The notes: generated by a model from the letters alone, not told the origin. Counted from the first letter of the stretch, positions 35,974 through 45,720 are shown. The stretch is DNA of 64,000 nucleotides from a bacterium (GCA_029561455.1 JAKQIY010000047.1:250332-314331); one strand, 5' to 3'. Program-made: numbers and translations.

Positions 35974-36112
35974 CCAGCAGGAAAAAAAAAGCAGTAATGA
36001 TATTGAAAAACCGCCGCTATTGTCATCCTGGCCTAAACTGTATCTTGTGGTTTTCCTGAACCTGGTATTACTGGTGGTATTGTTTTACATTTTTACAAAA
36101 TATTTTAGTTAA
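35966..36112 (+). CDS. Small single-pass membrane protein (48 residues)
   Basis: The ATG at 35966 overlaps the end of the deacetylase gene by eight bases and has AGGAAA upstream, a typical coupled-translation arrangement. The protein begins with a charged cytoplasmic stretch (MIDQQEKKSSNDIEKPP) followed by one hydrophobic segment (LYLVVFLNLVLLVVLFYIF) and ends TKYFS. Its position between the deacetylase and the sodium:solute symporter suggests a small accessory subunit of the transporter. I do not recognise a named family. Confidence 0.72.
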   Translation: MIDQQEKKSSNDIEKPPLLSSWPKLYLVVFLNLVLLVVLFYIFTKYFS

Positions 36113-36190
36113 CCCGGTGCAGATTTGTTCGCCGGTTATTAAAATACAGGTAGTGGACGGTATGGACAAAACAGACATGGAAAAGTTTAT

Positions 36191-37885
36191 ATGAGTCTAC
36201 CGGACTGGATTGTGCTTATAGGCTTTCTTGCCTTTGTGGTCATATACGGGGTTTGGAAGACGCGCGGTAAAAATAATATACAGGATTATCTTTTGGCTAG
36301 CCGGGCAACGCCCTGGTATATGGTCACGCTATCAATAATGGCAACGCAGGCCAGCGCCATTACTTTTCTTTCCACCCCCGGGCAGGCCTATAGCGACGGA
36401 ATGCGGTTTGTGCAATTTTATTTGGGTTTACCGATTGCTATGATCATTTTGTCCGTAACTGCCGTGCCTATATTTCACCGTTTACGGGTTTTTACGGCTT
36501 ATGAATACCTGGAACAACGGTTCGACCTTAAAAACCGTATTCTGGGGAGCGTGTTGTTTTTAATCCAGCGCGGCCTGGCCGCGGGATTCACAATTCTTGC
36601 CCCGGCCCTTATACTTTCCGTGATTTTAGGCTGGGATATACGTTTTACGGTATGTATTATCGGCGGTTTGGTTATAGTTTATACCACAACGGGCGGCAGC
36701 GATGCCGTGAACAAGACCCACTTGCTGCAAATGATCATAATAACTGCCGGCATGTTTGCTGCATTTTGGGTTATTTTACGGTTATTGCCACCCGATGTAT
36801 CGTTCCTGGACGCTACGCATATCGCGGGTAAAATGGGGAAACTGAATGCGATCACCTTTGATTTTGACTGGAAGGATCGGTATAACTTTTGGTCCGGGCT
36901 GCTCGGCGGGACTTTTTTAGCTTTATCCTATTTTGGCACCGACCAGTCCCAGGTGCAGCGATACCTCTCCGGTAAATCCATAGCGCAAAGTCGTATGGGT
37001 TTGTTGGCCAATGGTGTCGTCAAAATTCCCATGCAGTTTTCCATATTATTTGCCGGGGCCATGATCTTTGTGGTGTACCAGTTTGTAACCCCGCCGTTGT
37101 TTTTCAACCCGGTTGAAACGCAAAATGTTAAAAACAGCGCTTTTGCGGCAGATTATAATAATCTGGAATACAAGTTCACTCTTTTACATGAGCAAAAACA
37201 GGGCACAATACGGGACATGCTGGCGGCGCTGCATAATCAAGATCAGGGCGGTTTGCAGACTAGTGTTGAACAACTCCAGGCCTTGAGCGGGGAAGAGAAA
37301 ACAATAATAAAATCGGCCGGAGAACTGATCATAAAGGCCAACCCCAAAGCGGACGGCAACGATACCAATTATATCTTTTTAAGTTTTGTCATCCGGTTTT
37401 TACCAACCGGGCTGGTTGGTTTGGTGCTTGCCGCTATTCTTTCGGCTTCAATGTCTTCCACTGCTGCGGAATTGAATGCTCTGGCGTCTACAACTGTGGT
37501 TGATATATATAAAAGAATGATCAAAAAAAGCGGTTCCGACCATCATTACCTGCTGGTCTCCAGGCTGGCAACCATTTTTTGGGGATTATACGCTGTCGCC
37601 TTTGCCTGGTTTGCCAATCGTTTGGGCACGTTGATCGAAGCGGTGAATATATTGGGGTCTCTGTTTTATGGCGCTATTTTAGGAATATTTTTAATAGCTT
37701 TTTATTTTAAACGCATTGGTGGCGTCGAAACTTTTTGGGCGGCTATCATTGCCGAAATTTTAGTAATCGCCTGTTTTTTATTCACCGATATCCCTTATTT
37801 GTGGTACAATGTCATCGGCTGCCTGGCTCTCTTGTTCATCGCTCATTTAGTTAAGATGTGCCGGTCACTGCTCCTGGCCAGGTAA
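36191..37885 (+). CDS. Sodium:solute symporter (SSS family)
   Basis: This 564-residue inner-membrane transporter has the SSS features YLLASRATPWYMVTLSIMAT near the N-terminus, FLALSYFGTDQSQVQRYLSG in the middle and LAAILSASMSSTAAELNALA toward the C-terminus, the last carrying the serines associated with sodium binding. About 13 hydrophobic helices are visible. A soluble insertion of ~90 residues (about 310-395) separates two membrane blocks. The upstream deacetylase and small membrane protein are on the same strand with gaps below 80 bases, so the three probably form an operon for importing a sodium-coupled, possibly deacetylated amino-sugar compound. The substrate is not readable. Its 3' end faces the sensor-kinase gene. 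Confidence 0.86.
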   Translation: MSLPDWIVLIGFLAFVVIYGVWKTRGKNNIQDYLLASRATPWYMVTLSIMATQASAITFLSTPGQAYSDGMRFVQFYLGLPIAMIILSVTAVPIFHRLRVFTAYEYLEQRFDLKNRILGSVLFLIQRGLAAGFTILAPALILSVILGWDIRFTVCIIGGLVIVYTTTGGSDAVNKTHLLQMIIITAGMFAAFWVILRLLPPDVSFLDATHIAGKMGKLNAITFDFDWKDRYNFWSGLLGGTFLALSYFGTDQSQVQRYLSGKSIAQSRMGLLANGVVKIPMQFSILFAGAMIFVVYQFVTPPLFFNPVETQNVKNSAFAADYNNLEYKFTLLHEQKQGTIRDMLAALHNQDQGGLQTSVEQLQALSGEEKTIIKSAGELIIKANPKADGNDTNYIFLSFVIRFLPTGLVGLVLAAILSASMSSTAAELNALASTTVVDIYKRMIKKSGSDHHYLLVSRLATIFWGLYAVAFAWFANRLGTLIEAVNILGSLFYGAILGIFLIAFYFKRIGGVETFWAAIIAEILVIACFLFTDIPYLWYNVIGCLALLFIAHLVKMCRSLLLAR

Positions 37886-38006
37886 ACAAAATCTTCTCTC
37901 AGCATTACCAACAGGCGATATGGGGATAATCACTGCCTGCCTTACCCCCTTGGGGTGTAAAACCGGGCAGCGACTGGACGGGTCGGTTTATTAGAATTCC
38001 ATGTGC

Positions 38007-39515
38007 TCAACTATCGATCTCCTGTTTGTTTTTAGCGTTATATTTTGAAGGGATAAATATAATGTTAAAAATGGTTCCTCCGTCACGAAGCATCTGCACT
38101 GTACCGTTCAATTGATTAGTGAGATTATAAACAAGCTGCAGACCCAGCGACGGCGTGTTGTGAAAATCAATGTTTTCTGCAATACCGTCGCCATTATCAC
38201 GTACCGAAAAGATAAAATGATCGAGTTTGTTGTTGTTGGTGGAACAAGGCAGCTTTTTCAGGTTGATCCAAATTGTCCCGGTCTTTTTAATTCGGAAAGC
38301 ATATTTTAATGAATTTGAAACCAGTTCATTGACGATGAGCCCGCAGCAGATCGCTTGTTCGATAGAGAGAGTAACATCGTCAATATCGGTTAACAGGTCA
38401 ATATGTTTGTTGCCGGTATTATAGGTATGGAAAAGGTAAACAGACAGGCTTTGGATATAATCCGCGAAATTGATATTGGCCAGACTTTTTGATTGATATA
38501 ATTTTTCATGGATCAATGCCATTGAACGTATACGGTTTTGACTCTCCTGGAATTGGGTTAATAAATAGTCATCCTTGATATTACGCGATTGCAGGTAAAG
38601 CAAGCTGGAGACAATTTGCAGGTTGTTCTTAACCCGGTGATGGATTTCGCTCAGCAGTATTTCCTTTTCTTGCAATGACGCCTTGATGGTCTTTTCCGCT
38701 TCTTTACGTTCGGCAATTTCCTTTTTGAGTCGTGAATTTGCCCGCGCCAGTTCCATGGTTCGTTCCATAACCCGGTGTTCCAGCTCGTCATGCGATAACT
38801 GCAATGCATCAGCCATGAGGTTAAAGGAATCTGCCAGATTTTGCAGTTCATTACCGGTATCCAGTTGGATACGCCTCTGCAAATTGCCGGCGGCAAAATC
38901 AATAGTAAACGACTCTAACTTTCGTATTGGCGAGACCAGGTTCCTGGCAAATATGATGGATATACCCATACCAATAATAATACAAATTACTGCTAATAAC
39001 AATGAGCGTAGATAAAGATCAGATAATTCTTTGTTAAACTGGGTGACCTCCAAACCAATATGGATCCAACCCCATTGGATGCCGGAATATTCAAACCGAT
39101 ACGGATAATGAAAAACCGTAGAATTGGTTTCCTGATCGGTTAAAAACATTTTGTTATCTAATTCGGGATTTACCCAGAATCCCCCAAGGGTGTCGGTTTT
39201 CCATTGATTTAACCTGTGCGAAAGGGAAAACCCGTCTTTTTTAGTGATTACAATATAAACTACCGAGGGGTTTTCATTGATTATGCGCATACAATGATCG
39301 ACAGTGAACGAATAGTCCTCAAGTAATATAGCATTGGCAGTTACCTCACTGATCGAGGACGCTATTCCCTGCGCATGTAGTTTCATCCGGTTTATGGCGC
39401 TTTGACGCTGGTAAGGCACTGTAAAAACAATGTATAATCCCAGTATGATGAATATCAGCAACCAGATCATAAAAACGGTTCTGTATAAAATGCTTTTACC
39501 GTGCAAAAACCGCAT
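38007..39515 (-). CDS. Membrane sensor histidine kinase, HAMP-HisKA_2
   Basis: Two membrane segments flank a periplasmic sensor region of ~150 residues. A HAMP domain follows (SPIRKLESFTIDFAAGNLQR), then a coiled coil (RANSRLKKEIAERKEAEKT) and a HisKA_2 dimerisation domain with the phospho-acceptor in LLSEIHHRVKNNLQIVSSLL. The ATPase domain shows NELVSNSLKYAF, DNGDGIAEN and SLGLQLV. I prefer the ATG at 39515, which has GGGGA seven bases upstream; an ATG at 39572 would add 19 residues and lacks a ribosome-binding site. It is the last gene of a minus-strand group with TolC and two periplasmic binding proteins. No response regulator is adjacent. HisKA_2 kinases often signal through unlinked regulators. 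Confidence 0.87.
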   Translation of the reverse strand: MRFLHGKSILYRTVFMIWLLIFIILGLYIVFTVPYQRQSAINRMKLHAQGIASSISEVTANAILLEDYSFTVDHCMRIINENPSVVYIVITKKDGFSLSHRLNQWKTDTLGGFWVNPELDNKMFLTDQETNSTVFHYPYRFEYSGIQWGWIHIGLEVTQFNKELSDLYLRSLLLAVICIIIGMGISIIFARNLVSPIRKLESFTIDFAAGNLQRRIQLDTGNELQNLADSFNLMADALQLSHDELEHRVMERTMELARANSRLKKEIAERKEAEKTIKASLQEKEILLSEIHHRVKNNLQIVSSLLYLQSRNIKDDYLLTQFQESQNRIRSMALIHEKLYQSKSLANINFADYIQSLSVYLFHTYNTGNKHIDLLTDIDDVTLSIEQAICCGLIVNELVSNSLKYAFRIKKTGTIWINLKKLPCSTNNNKLDHFIFSVRDNGDGIAENIDFHNTPSLGLQLVYNLTNQLNGTVQMLRDGGTIFNIIFIPSKYNAKNKQEIDS

Positions 39516-39602
39516 TTTAAATTCCCCGCTAGTGATTTTGTAAATTCGTTTTCCAATATTCATTATTAACATTCAGGCTTTTGTTTAACTATCCTTAGCG
39601 TA

Positions 39603-40493
39603 TTATTTTATAGAGTTATAATCAGAAACAAGTTTTTCAATGTTTTTGATGTTTTCATCACTAATTGGTAAAACCTTGTCGAACCGAAACAAGGTTTGAA
39701 ATTGTTTACCATAACTATAACTATCCAGTCGTAAGGCGGAATTTATGATTATGTTTCTGTCCCGCGGATCAATCTTTTTTGTCAGGCATATAATTGACCG
39801 TACCAGTTCGGGCGAGTTTTCAATAATCACCAGGCTTTTCCCAACCTGGGGATTAAGTTTTTTCATGGTTTCAAAAACGGATTTGTAAACCACACAAGCG
39901 TCGTTTTGTTTAAAGAAAACGGTTAAAACCAGTTGTGATTCCTTACCGCTATATTTTATTTCCTTAAAGTATTGGTCACTTACCGGCAGGTTATTTTTAT
40001 CTAGTTCAGTATCCAGCCACATTTTAAACATTACGCCGGTACTTGATGTGGGTATAACAATAATTTTGTTACGCAGATCGGCGAGGGAATGAATGGAATT
40101 ATCTTTATGAACTAAAAGTACCAACTGGTTGAGACTATCAATACCGGAGCCAACAGTTAATTCAGCACTCAGTGGAACTTGTTCCCGAATGGAGATATAA
40201 TCGATTGAACTCATACTTGATAAATGGATTTGCTGTTTATTAATCGCCTCTACCATTTCCTGATAATTTTCAAAAATTTTTGAGTCGGTTTGGTAATTCA
40301 AGCCCATAAGTTTATTTAATTCTCCGGCCCATAATTTCAGGGATACCTGAACGTCAAGCATATTCGCTTCCGGGATAATATCTTTGTAAAAACCAACACC
40401 AATAAATACTTTATCGTTCTGTTTTTGACTGTATACCAGTGAAACTGTAAAAAGTATTAAAGTGACCAAAAAATAATATATTCTTGTTTTCAT
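39603..40493 (-). CDS. PhnD-like periplasmic binding protein, copy 2
   Basis: The ATG at 40493, seven bases beyond the stop of the upstream gene, begins a clear signal peptide (MKTRIYYFLVTLILFTVSLV). The mature part matches the PhnD/transferrin-like periplasmic binding fold: VFIGVGFYKDI, WAGELNKLMG, LRNKIIVIPTSSTGVMFKMW and DACVVYKSVFETMKKLNPQV. It is a diverged paralogue of the neighbouring binding protein, with KNNLP and the KLNP(Q)(V/I) region conserved. No ABC permease or ATPase is present, so it probably presents a ligand to the downstream sensor kinase instead of a transporter; this is inference. The ligand is unknown, and phosphonate specificity should not be assumed. Confidence 0.78.
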   Translation of the reverse strand: MKTRIYYFLVTLILFTVSLVYSQKQNDKVFIGVGFYKDIIPEANMLDVQVSLKLWAGELNKLMGLNYQTDSKIFENYQEMVEAINKQQIHLSSMSSIDYISIREQVPLSAELTVGSGIDSLNQLVLLVHKDNSIHSLADLRNKIIVIPTSSTGVMFKMWLDTELDKNNLPVSDQYFKEIKYSGKESQLVLTVFFKQNDACVVYKSVFETMKKLNPQVGKSLVIIENSPELVRSIICLTKKIDPRDRNIIINSALRLDSYSYGKQFQTLFRFDKVLPISDENIKNIEKLVSDYNSIK

Positions 40494-40500
40494 ATCGAAT

Positions 40501-41409
40501 TTATCTGGGGGGCAATTGTAATTTTTTATAGTCCTGTAGTAATGTTTCAACATTATATATGTATTCCGGTTTATATGGTAAAATTGTTTGGCGTTTAAAT
40601 AGTAATAAAATTTGTTTACCAGCCGCATCTTTATCAATTGTCATAATAATATCACTTATCAAGTCACGGTTTTTACTGGTGATAGCGCTATTTATGCAAA
40701 AAACGTCACGGATATAAAGAGGTGACTCGATAATAATAAACAATTTTTCCTGAATTTGCGGATTTAACTTATTCAGAGTTGTGTAGATATTCCTTTTAAT
40801 TAAACAAGCAGTTTTTTGATTGAAAAAGACTGGCAATAATGCCTGGTTCCCCTTGTTAACATGAGTCGTTTTATTGAAAAATGATGTCATTGCCGGTAAA
40901 TTATTTTTCCTTAATTGTACTTCCAGCCAGTAATTCATCAATTCATCACTTCCATCCGCAGAAATGATCAATTCTTTATTTTGTAATTCAGCCAGATTGG
41001 TAATTCCACTTGCTTTATTAACCACTAATAGAAAAGAGTCACCGTATTCCTGATCCCATCCACCGCAGACCACCGGTTCAATTGCAATTTTATTTTTTAT
41101 TTTTAAATAATCAAGTACCGGTAAAAATAGCAAATCAATTTTATCATGCCTGTAAATTTCTTCCAGGTTCTGTAAATCTGAGAACAGTATAGTCTGCAAA
41201 TAAAAACGGGTTGGTTTTAGTAATGTAAGATTATTGCCCCATACTTCTATTGCAGCGCGGGCGTCGCGTATATCGAGATCGTTAAAGTAATTTTCCGGAA
41301 AACCGACAATGACCGGTGTTTTTTCTTCCTGGGGCAGGGCGGCCCGATAAGCAGAAAAAAGCAATAATACCATCATAGCAATGCTGATTATAAAGAGGTC
41401 GTTTTTCAT
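40501..41409 (-). CDS. PhnD-like periplasmic binding protein, copy 1
   Basis: A signal peptide (about 1-26, ALPQ) leads a 302-residue protein with the two-lobed binding-protein pattern: VIVGFPENYFND, YLQTILFSDLQNLEEIYRHD, LAELQNKELIISADGSDELM and TACLIKRNIYTTLNKLNPQI. It lies 30 bases after the TolC-like gene and seven bases before its paralogue, all on the minus strand, indicating one transcription unit. The pair probably arose by tandem duplication followed by strong divergence. Partners for transport are missing in the window. Confidence 0.77.
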   Translation of the reverse strand: MKNDLFIISIAMMVLLLFSAYRAALPQEEKTPVIVGFPENYFNDLDIRDARAAIEVWGNNLTLLKPTRFYLQTILFSDLQNLEEIYRHDKIDLLFLPVLDYLKIKNKIAIEPVVCGGWDQEYGDSFLLVVNKASGITNLAELQNKELIISADGSDELMNYWLEVQLRKNNLPAMTSFFNKTTHVNKGNQALLPVFFNQKTACLIKRNIYTTLNKLNPQIQEKLFIIIESPLYIRDVFCINSAITSKNRDLISDIIMTIDKDAAGKQILLLFKRQTILPYKPEYIYNVETLLQDYKKLQLPPR

Positions 41410-41439
41410 GTTATTCTAGAATAAATATTATTATCTGGC

Positions 41440-42873
41440 TCAATCATTAATTGCTTTATCAACAGCGCAACCAATAACCAGTTCAAGTTCCGATTGTGCA
41501 AGGAAATATTCAAGAAGAACGGCCAGGTAACGCGCCTGTGAAAAAGAAGCCATGATCTGCGATTCTATCAGGTCTTGTTCATCGACCATTTCGATCTGGT
41601 ATGCGCTTTCGGTCAATTGCTGGTTTTCCACTGCGGCTTCCCTGCCCAGTAATAAAGAGGTTTCTTTTTGTCTGGCCGTGGCGAGTTTTAGAAACAGGTA
41701 ATGGATTTGTAATGCCAAACCCTGCTCAAGTTCAATTTGCCGGTATTGCAGCTTTTCGTAATTTGCTTTGGCTTCTTTAATTTTATTGGCGGTGCGAAAG
41801 CCGTTGAAAAGCGGCACTTGCAAACCCAAACCAATGCTCCAGGTCTCATTGGTGGCGTTGTTAACAATGCCGTAATCGTAATCATTAATAATATAGTTCA
41901 GGCTGCCGGTTATTGCCAGTTTGGGAAGATAACCGCTTTGAGCCTCCTGAATTTGCGCCTGGTTGATTACTAGCGCCGCTTTCACCAGCGCCCAATCGGG
42001 ATTGTGAGCATAGACCTGTGCAATGTAATTTTGTAAATCCATTTCCAGCGGCATAAAGGGAATTTCTTTTTCAGTAATAATAACCGGTTGGTTCCACGGC
42101 AAGCCGATGGCATGAACCAGCGCCGCTAATGCAAGGGTCGATTGGGATTGAATATCTGTAACCAGGGCGCGAACATTTTCTACGATTACTTTAGATTTTA
42201 AATAGTCGGTCTTTTTTACCCGGCCGGAACCTTTTTGGTAAAGGTTTTCCGTCAACGACAAGGTTACTTCCAGTCGGGTCAACGCTTCCTGACCTATAGA
42301 TAAAATTTCCCTGGCCAGCAGCGCGCTATAGTAATATTTTTTAACATTGTGAATGACCTCCAACTCGGTTTTACGCTGTTTTTGCCGGTTGATCTCGATA
42401 TTGTATTTGGCTTGCTGGCGAAGCGAACTCAACAAACCGCCGGTATAGACCGGGTAGGATAGATTTACCGATGTCAGCAGGTTTTCCTGATCCATCAGCT
42501 TGATCTTTTGTTCCGGAACTGGAAACGAGGGAAGACGAAAAACAAATCCACCCATATCCATTGGCGGGATCACCATTTTAGAAGCAGGATATATCATGAC
42601 CGGATCTTCATCCAGCCAGGAATATAGACCGGTGGCATTGAGCGAAGGCCAGTAAGTGGATAATGCTTGTTTATGCTGTGCCTGTGCGGCTTCTACTGCT
42701 TTTTCGGAAGCCATTAACGCCGGTTGGTTTTGCAGCGCCAGGTCTATTGCCTCAGCCAGAGTAAGAGGCAGGGGCGCTAAATCCTGAGCATCATTATCTG
42801 CAAAACAAAAACTGCCGGACAGAACCAGAACCAGTGTGATCAGAATCATTACATAAATACTTGAACTTTTCAT
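41440..42873 (-). CDS. TolC-family outer-membrane protein
   Basis: A signal peptide (about 1-25, SFCFADND) is followed by two related halves of long alpha-helical hairpins with beta segments, as in TolC/OMF proteins: LTLAEAIDLALQNQPALMAS opens the first repeat, and VNLSYPVYTGGLLSSLRQQA and LGLQVPLFNGFRTANKIKEA mark the barrel strands and following helices of the two halves. The length of 477 residues is normal. It would form the outer-membrane channel of an export or efflux system, but no membrane-fusion protein or inner-membrane pump is adjacent. It is the first gene of the unit with two binding proteins and a sensor kinase. Confidence 0.88.
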   Translation of the reverse strand: MKSSSIYVMILITLVLVLSGSFCFADNDAQDLAPLPLTLAEAIDLALQNQPALMASEKAVEAAQAQHKQALSTYWPSLNATGLYSWLDEDPVMIYPASKMVIPPMDMGGFVFRLPSFPVPEQKIKLMDQENLLTSVNLSYPVYTGGLLSSLRQQAKYNIEINRQKQRKTELEVIHNVKKYYYSALLAREILSIGQEALTRLEVTLSLTENLYQKGSGRVKKTDYLKSKVIVENVRALVTDIQSQSTLALAALVHAIGLPWNQPVIITEKEIPFMPLEMDLQNYIAQVYAHNPDWALVKAALVINQAQIQEAQSGYLPKLAITGSLNYIINDYDYGIVNNATNETWSIGLGLQVPLFNGFRTANKIKEAKANYEKLQYRQIELEQGLALQIHYLFLKLATARQKETSLLLGREAAVENQQLTESAYQIEMVDEQDLIESQIMASFSQARYLAVLLEYFLAQSELELVIGCAVDKAIND

Positions 42874-43208
42874 AATTTCCTTAAATAATAATGATACAGT
42901 TTTAGTGAATAAAGGACAGCAATTATATTGCCAATAAATACTGGTTTGAAAATTTTATCAGATAACCATAACATTATTTTATCGGCAGGTATTATGAGTA
43001 ACTGAGAAAATTTTTATCGTTCTTGTAACGCCGGTATCTTTACAAGTATATAAAATTATTGTTGTAAAAATTGAGCAGGGAAAAATGATATAGAAAAAGT
43101 TTATAACTGTGAAAATAAAAAGGTGCGGAAGAAAGGAGCTTGTTTACCCTGGTAAAAGCTTTTCATTATTGTACCCCGGTTGGTATACCGAACCGGACAA
43201 ATACCTGT
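42874..43208. other. Intergenic region upstream of the TolC-binding protein-kinase unit
   Basis: About 335 AT-rich bases without a gene. It should contain the promoter of the minus-strand unit near 42900-43000. No confident promoter was identified. A small imperfect palindrome (CCGGTTGGTATACCGAACCGG-like) lies near 43177-43197. Confidence 0.45.
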
Positions 43209-43839
43209 TTATAGCCGCTTCCACCAGGTTTTGTATCCCTGGTTTTTAACGACAGCATTCACCGGAACCTGTTTTAGTATCAGGTAAAAGCCGATTATGT
43301 CACCGGAGGAAAGCAGGCTGCTGGTGAGGGCAATCATCGCCAGTTGACCCCAAAACCGGCGATTCCAGTTCCGGCATAAAAATACGACAGGCGGCAATGA
43401 TCAACACCGGCAGTACTGTAAGGCCTAACCAGGGCGCCGCAAAGACCAGTAAAAAGCGGTTGCGGCTGAGTTCTCCCAAGTAGTGGGCATAGAACAGCAT
43501 TTTTTCCGGCCAGACGCCAATGATCGTCTCCCTGCTAAAGCCAAATTGCGGATGGCACAGGGCGTGTAATAATTCGTGCACCGGTATCATAACGATTATG
43601 GCCGCCAGAAAAATGAAGGTTTTGGTAAATAGTTTAAAGCCGTGTAGCAACTCCTGCAAAGGTATTACGGTCAGTAAAGCCAAAATCGTGACCAGTATCA
43701 ATGCTAGTCCACCGGGTATGGCAATGAATTGCAGCGTATTCACATCAGGTTCTTTCAAACTCGTCCAGCCCTGTTGCTCCGGGAAAAAATCGGGACTGAG
43801 GGGCGTTTCACCTTTGACCAGGCGCATTGGGGTTTCCAT
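43209..43839 (-). pseudogene. DUF3267 putative zincin membrane peptidase, frameshifted
   Basis: The first frame (from 43839) encodes membrane segments and the zinc-site motif HELLHALCHPQFG, then LFYAHYLGELSRNRFLLVFAAPWLGL as expected for DUF3267, and runs off into unrelated sequence (TGDDCPHQQPAFLR). The expected C-terminus, SSGDIIGFYLILKQVPVNAVVKNQGYKTWWK, continues in another frame ending at 43209. The switch lies around 43340-43370, near a TTTTGGGG run, and requires skipping one base. A sequencing error in the homopolymer, a real inactivating mutation or a programmed shift are all possible. Restored length would be about 210 residues, normal for the family. Confidence 0.78.
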
Positions 43840-44083
43840 TTGAATTAAATTGTGGCGTTTTTAACTCGTTCATTGTGTTACCATTTTACTGAAAAATTTG
43901 AATAAAGTTTCAACAGAAAAACAATTATTCCAGGGGGAGATTAATTTGAATTAACGCCTGTAATGATCAGCGAACCGGCGAAACCGCCATGGTTCCTTGC
44001 TGATCAGGAAAACATCATTCCGGTTATTGACAATCTTGAATTATTGTTTTAAATTAACAAAAAACCCCAATTCAGGATATATT

Positions 44084-45496
44084 ATGAAAAGCACAGGACT
44101 CTGTATTTTGTTGCTGGCAGCCCTGGTTGTTGCCGGGCAGGCCAAAGTGGATTATGACACCTGGTTTACCGATAAAACCATGCGGGTGGATTATTATCAT
44201 ACGGGAACCGCCCGTAATGAGTTTTTCAGTCTGGATCAGGTTTACCAGGAAGGCGAATGGCCCGGCAGCCGCGTTAATCTTGCCGATACGCTCAACCTTG
44301 GCAAATACCTGGTCAAAGTGTTTGATGAAGCAACCGGGCGTTTGGTGTATTCACGGGGGTATTGTACCGTGTTTGGCGAGTGGCAAACCACAGTAGAGGC
44401 GCTCAGCGGCAGCGTTTACAGAACCATGCACGAAACCGTGCGGTTTCCCTTTCCTAAATATCCTATCAAACTGGTGATCGCTGTTCGCAACCGGCAGAAT
44501 GAATTTATCGATACATTCAGCGCCGGCATCGAACCGGGCTCCCGTTCCATCAATCTGGAAAAGCGTGACCTGCCCTGGAAAACGGAACAGTATCTGGATA
44601 ACGGGTCTCCCAAAAAAAAGGTGGATATTGTCATTATGGGTGACGGCTATACGCATAAAGAGATGGGTAAATTCCGTCAGGATGTTAAACATTATACAGA
44701 ACAACTTTTTAACAGCCAACCGTTCAGTTCCAGAAAAAATGACTTTAATATCCGGTTGGTATTGGTAGAATCGGCGGAATCGGGCATCGATGAACCGCAC
44801 CTGGGCAACTGGCGGCAGACGGCGCTGGGGGCCAGCTATAATTCGCTGGACTCGCCGCGTTATGTTTTAACCCTGGCCAATAAAGAGGTTCGCGATATTG
44901 CGGCGCTGGTCCCCTATGACCAGCTCTATATCCTGGTTAATTCGACCCGCTATGGCGGCGGTGGAATTTTTAACTGGTATGCCACCAGTTTTACGGGGCA
45001 TGCTGAAGGACAGCCGGACTGGTGGGCCGATTATGTGTTTACCCATGAATTCGGGCATTCCTTTGCCGGGCTGGCGGATGAGTATTATACCTCCGACACG
45101 GCGTATGAGGAATTTTATGCAGAGGGAATCGAGCCCTGGGACCCGAACATAACCCGGCTGCTGAATCCGGCGCAACCTAAATGGGCCGATTTGATCACCC
45201 CCGGTACGCCTGTTCCAACTCCCTGGGGTAAAGCGGCTTATGACTCCCTGGGGGTTACGCTGCGTTCTTGGCAGCGGGAGACGCCGGAATATATCATGAT
45301 CGAGCAACAAATGCAGCGACTGTTGGCCGATGCAAACTCTCTGGCGCAAACCGGGTGTTATGAAGGCGCCGGTTATATGGCTACCGGCATGTTCCGTTCC
45401 GCGCCGGATTGCCGGATGTTCTCCAAAAGCCTCACGCCTTTTTGTCTGGTGTGTCAGAGAGCGATCAATAGGATGATTGATTTTTATACCAGATAG
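44084..45496 (+). CDS. Secreted M64-family (IgA-peptidase-like) metalloprotease
   Basis: The ATG at 44084 begins a good signal peptide (MKSTGLCILLLAALVVAGQA) with AGGA upstream; a start at 43997 would put 29 unlikely residues in front of it. An N-terminal beta-sandwich typical of M64 proteins (about 22-150) is followed by the catalytic domain starting near KKVDIVIMGDGYTHKEMGKF. The zinc motif is HEFGHSFAGLADEYY with H321, E322 and H325. The length of 470 residues is normal. M64 members include IgA-cleaving peptidases, but most environmental homologues have unknown substrates. It is probably exported. The gene stands alone, with a repeat-rich gap downstream. Confidence 0.87.
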   Translation: MKSTGLCILLLAALVVAGQAKVDYDTWFTDKTMRVDYYHTGTARNEFFSLDQVYQEGEWPGSRVNLADTLNLGKYLVKVFDEATGRLVYSRGYCTVFGEWQTTVEALSGSVYRTMHETVRFPFPKYPIKLVIAVRNRQNEFIDTFSAGIEPGSRSINLEKRDLPWKTEQYLDNGSPKKKVDIVIMGDGYTHKEMGKFRQDVKHYTEQLFNSQPFSSRKNDFNIRLVLVESAESGIDEPHLGNWRQTALGASYNSLDSPRYVLTLANKEVRDIAALVPYDQLYILVNSTRYGGGGIFNWYATSFTGHAEGQPDWWADYVFTHEFGHSFAGLADEYYTSDTAYEEFYAEGIEPWDPNITRLLNPAQPKWADLITPGTPVPTPWGKAAYDSLGVTLRSWQRETPEYIMIEQQMQRLLADANSLAQTGCYEGAGYMATGMFRSAPDCRMFSKSLTPFCLVCQRAINRMIDFYTR

Positions 45497-45720
45497 AGAG
45501 TATCCTGCCGGGACAATGTGCTATGCTATGCACCTGGGTGGTGTGCAGCACATTGTTTGTAGCCGCATGTTAATGCCGGACATGTTGTCCGGCAAAGATA
45601 ATTGGCAACAGCCCCTTGTTCCAGGGCTGGAAACCCTACCTCTGCTTGCTTCTGGACAAGGGCATCCGCGAGGGATGCCCCTACAGTTGCTACTTGGGAT
45701 GTGAACCCCTGCAGGTTTTC

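Noticed and set aside
39603-41409. Phosphonate ABC import operon
   Set aside because: There are two PhnD-like binding proteins but no permease or ATPase genes nearby, so import of phosphonate is not supported.
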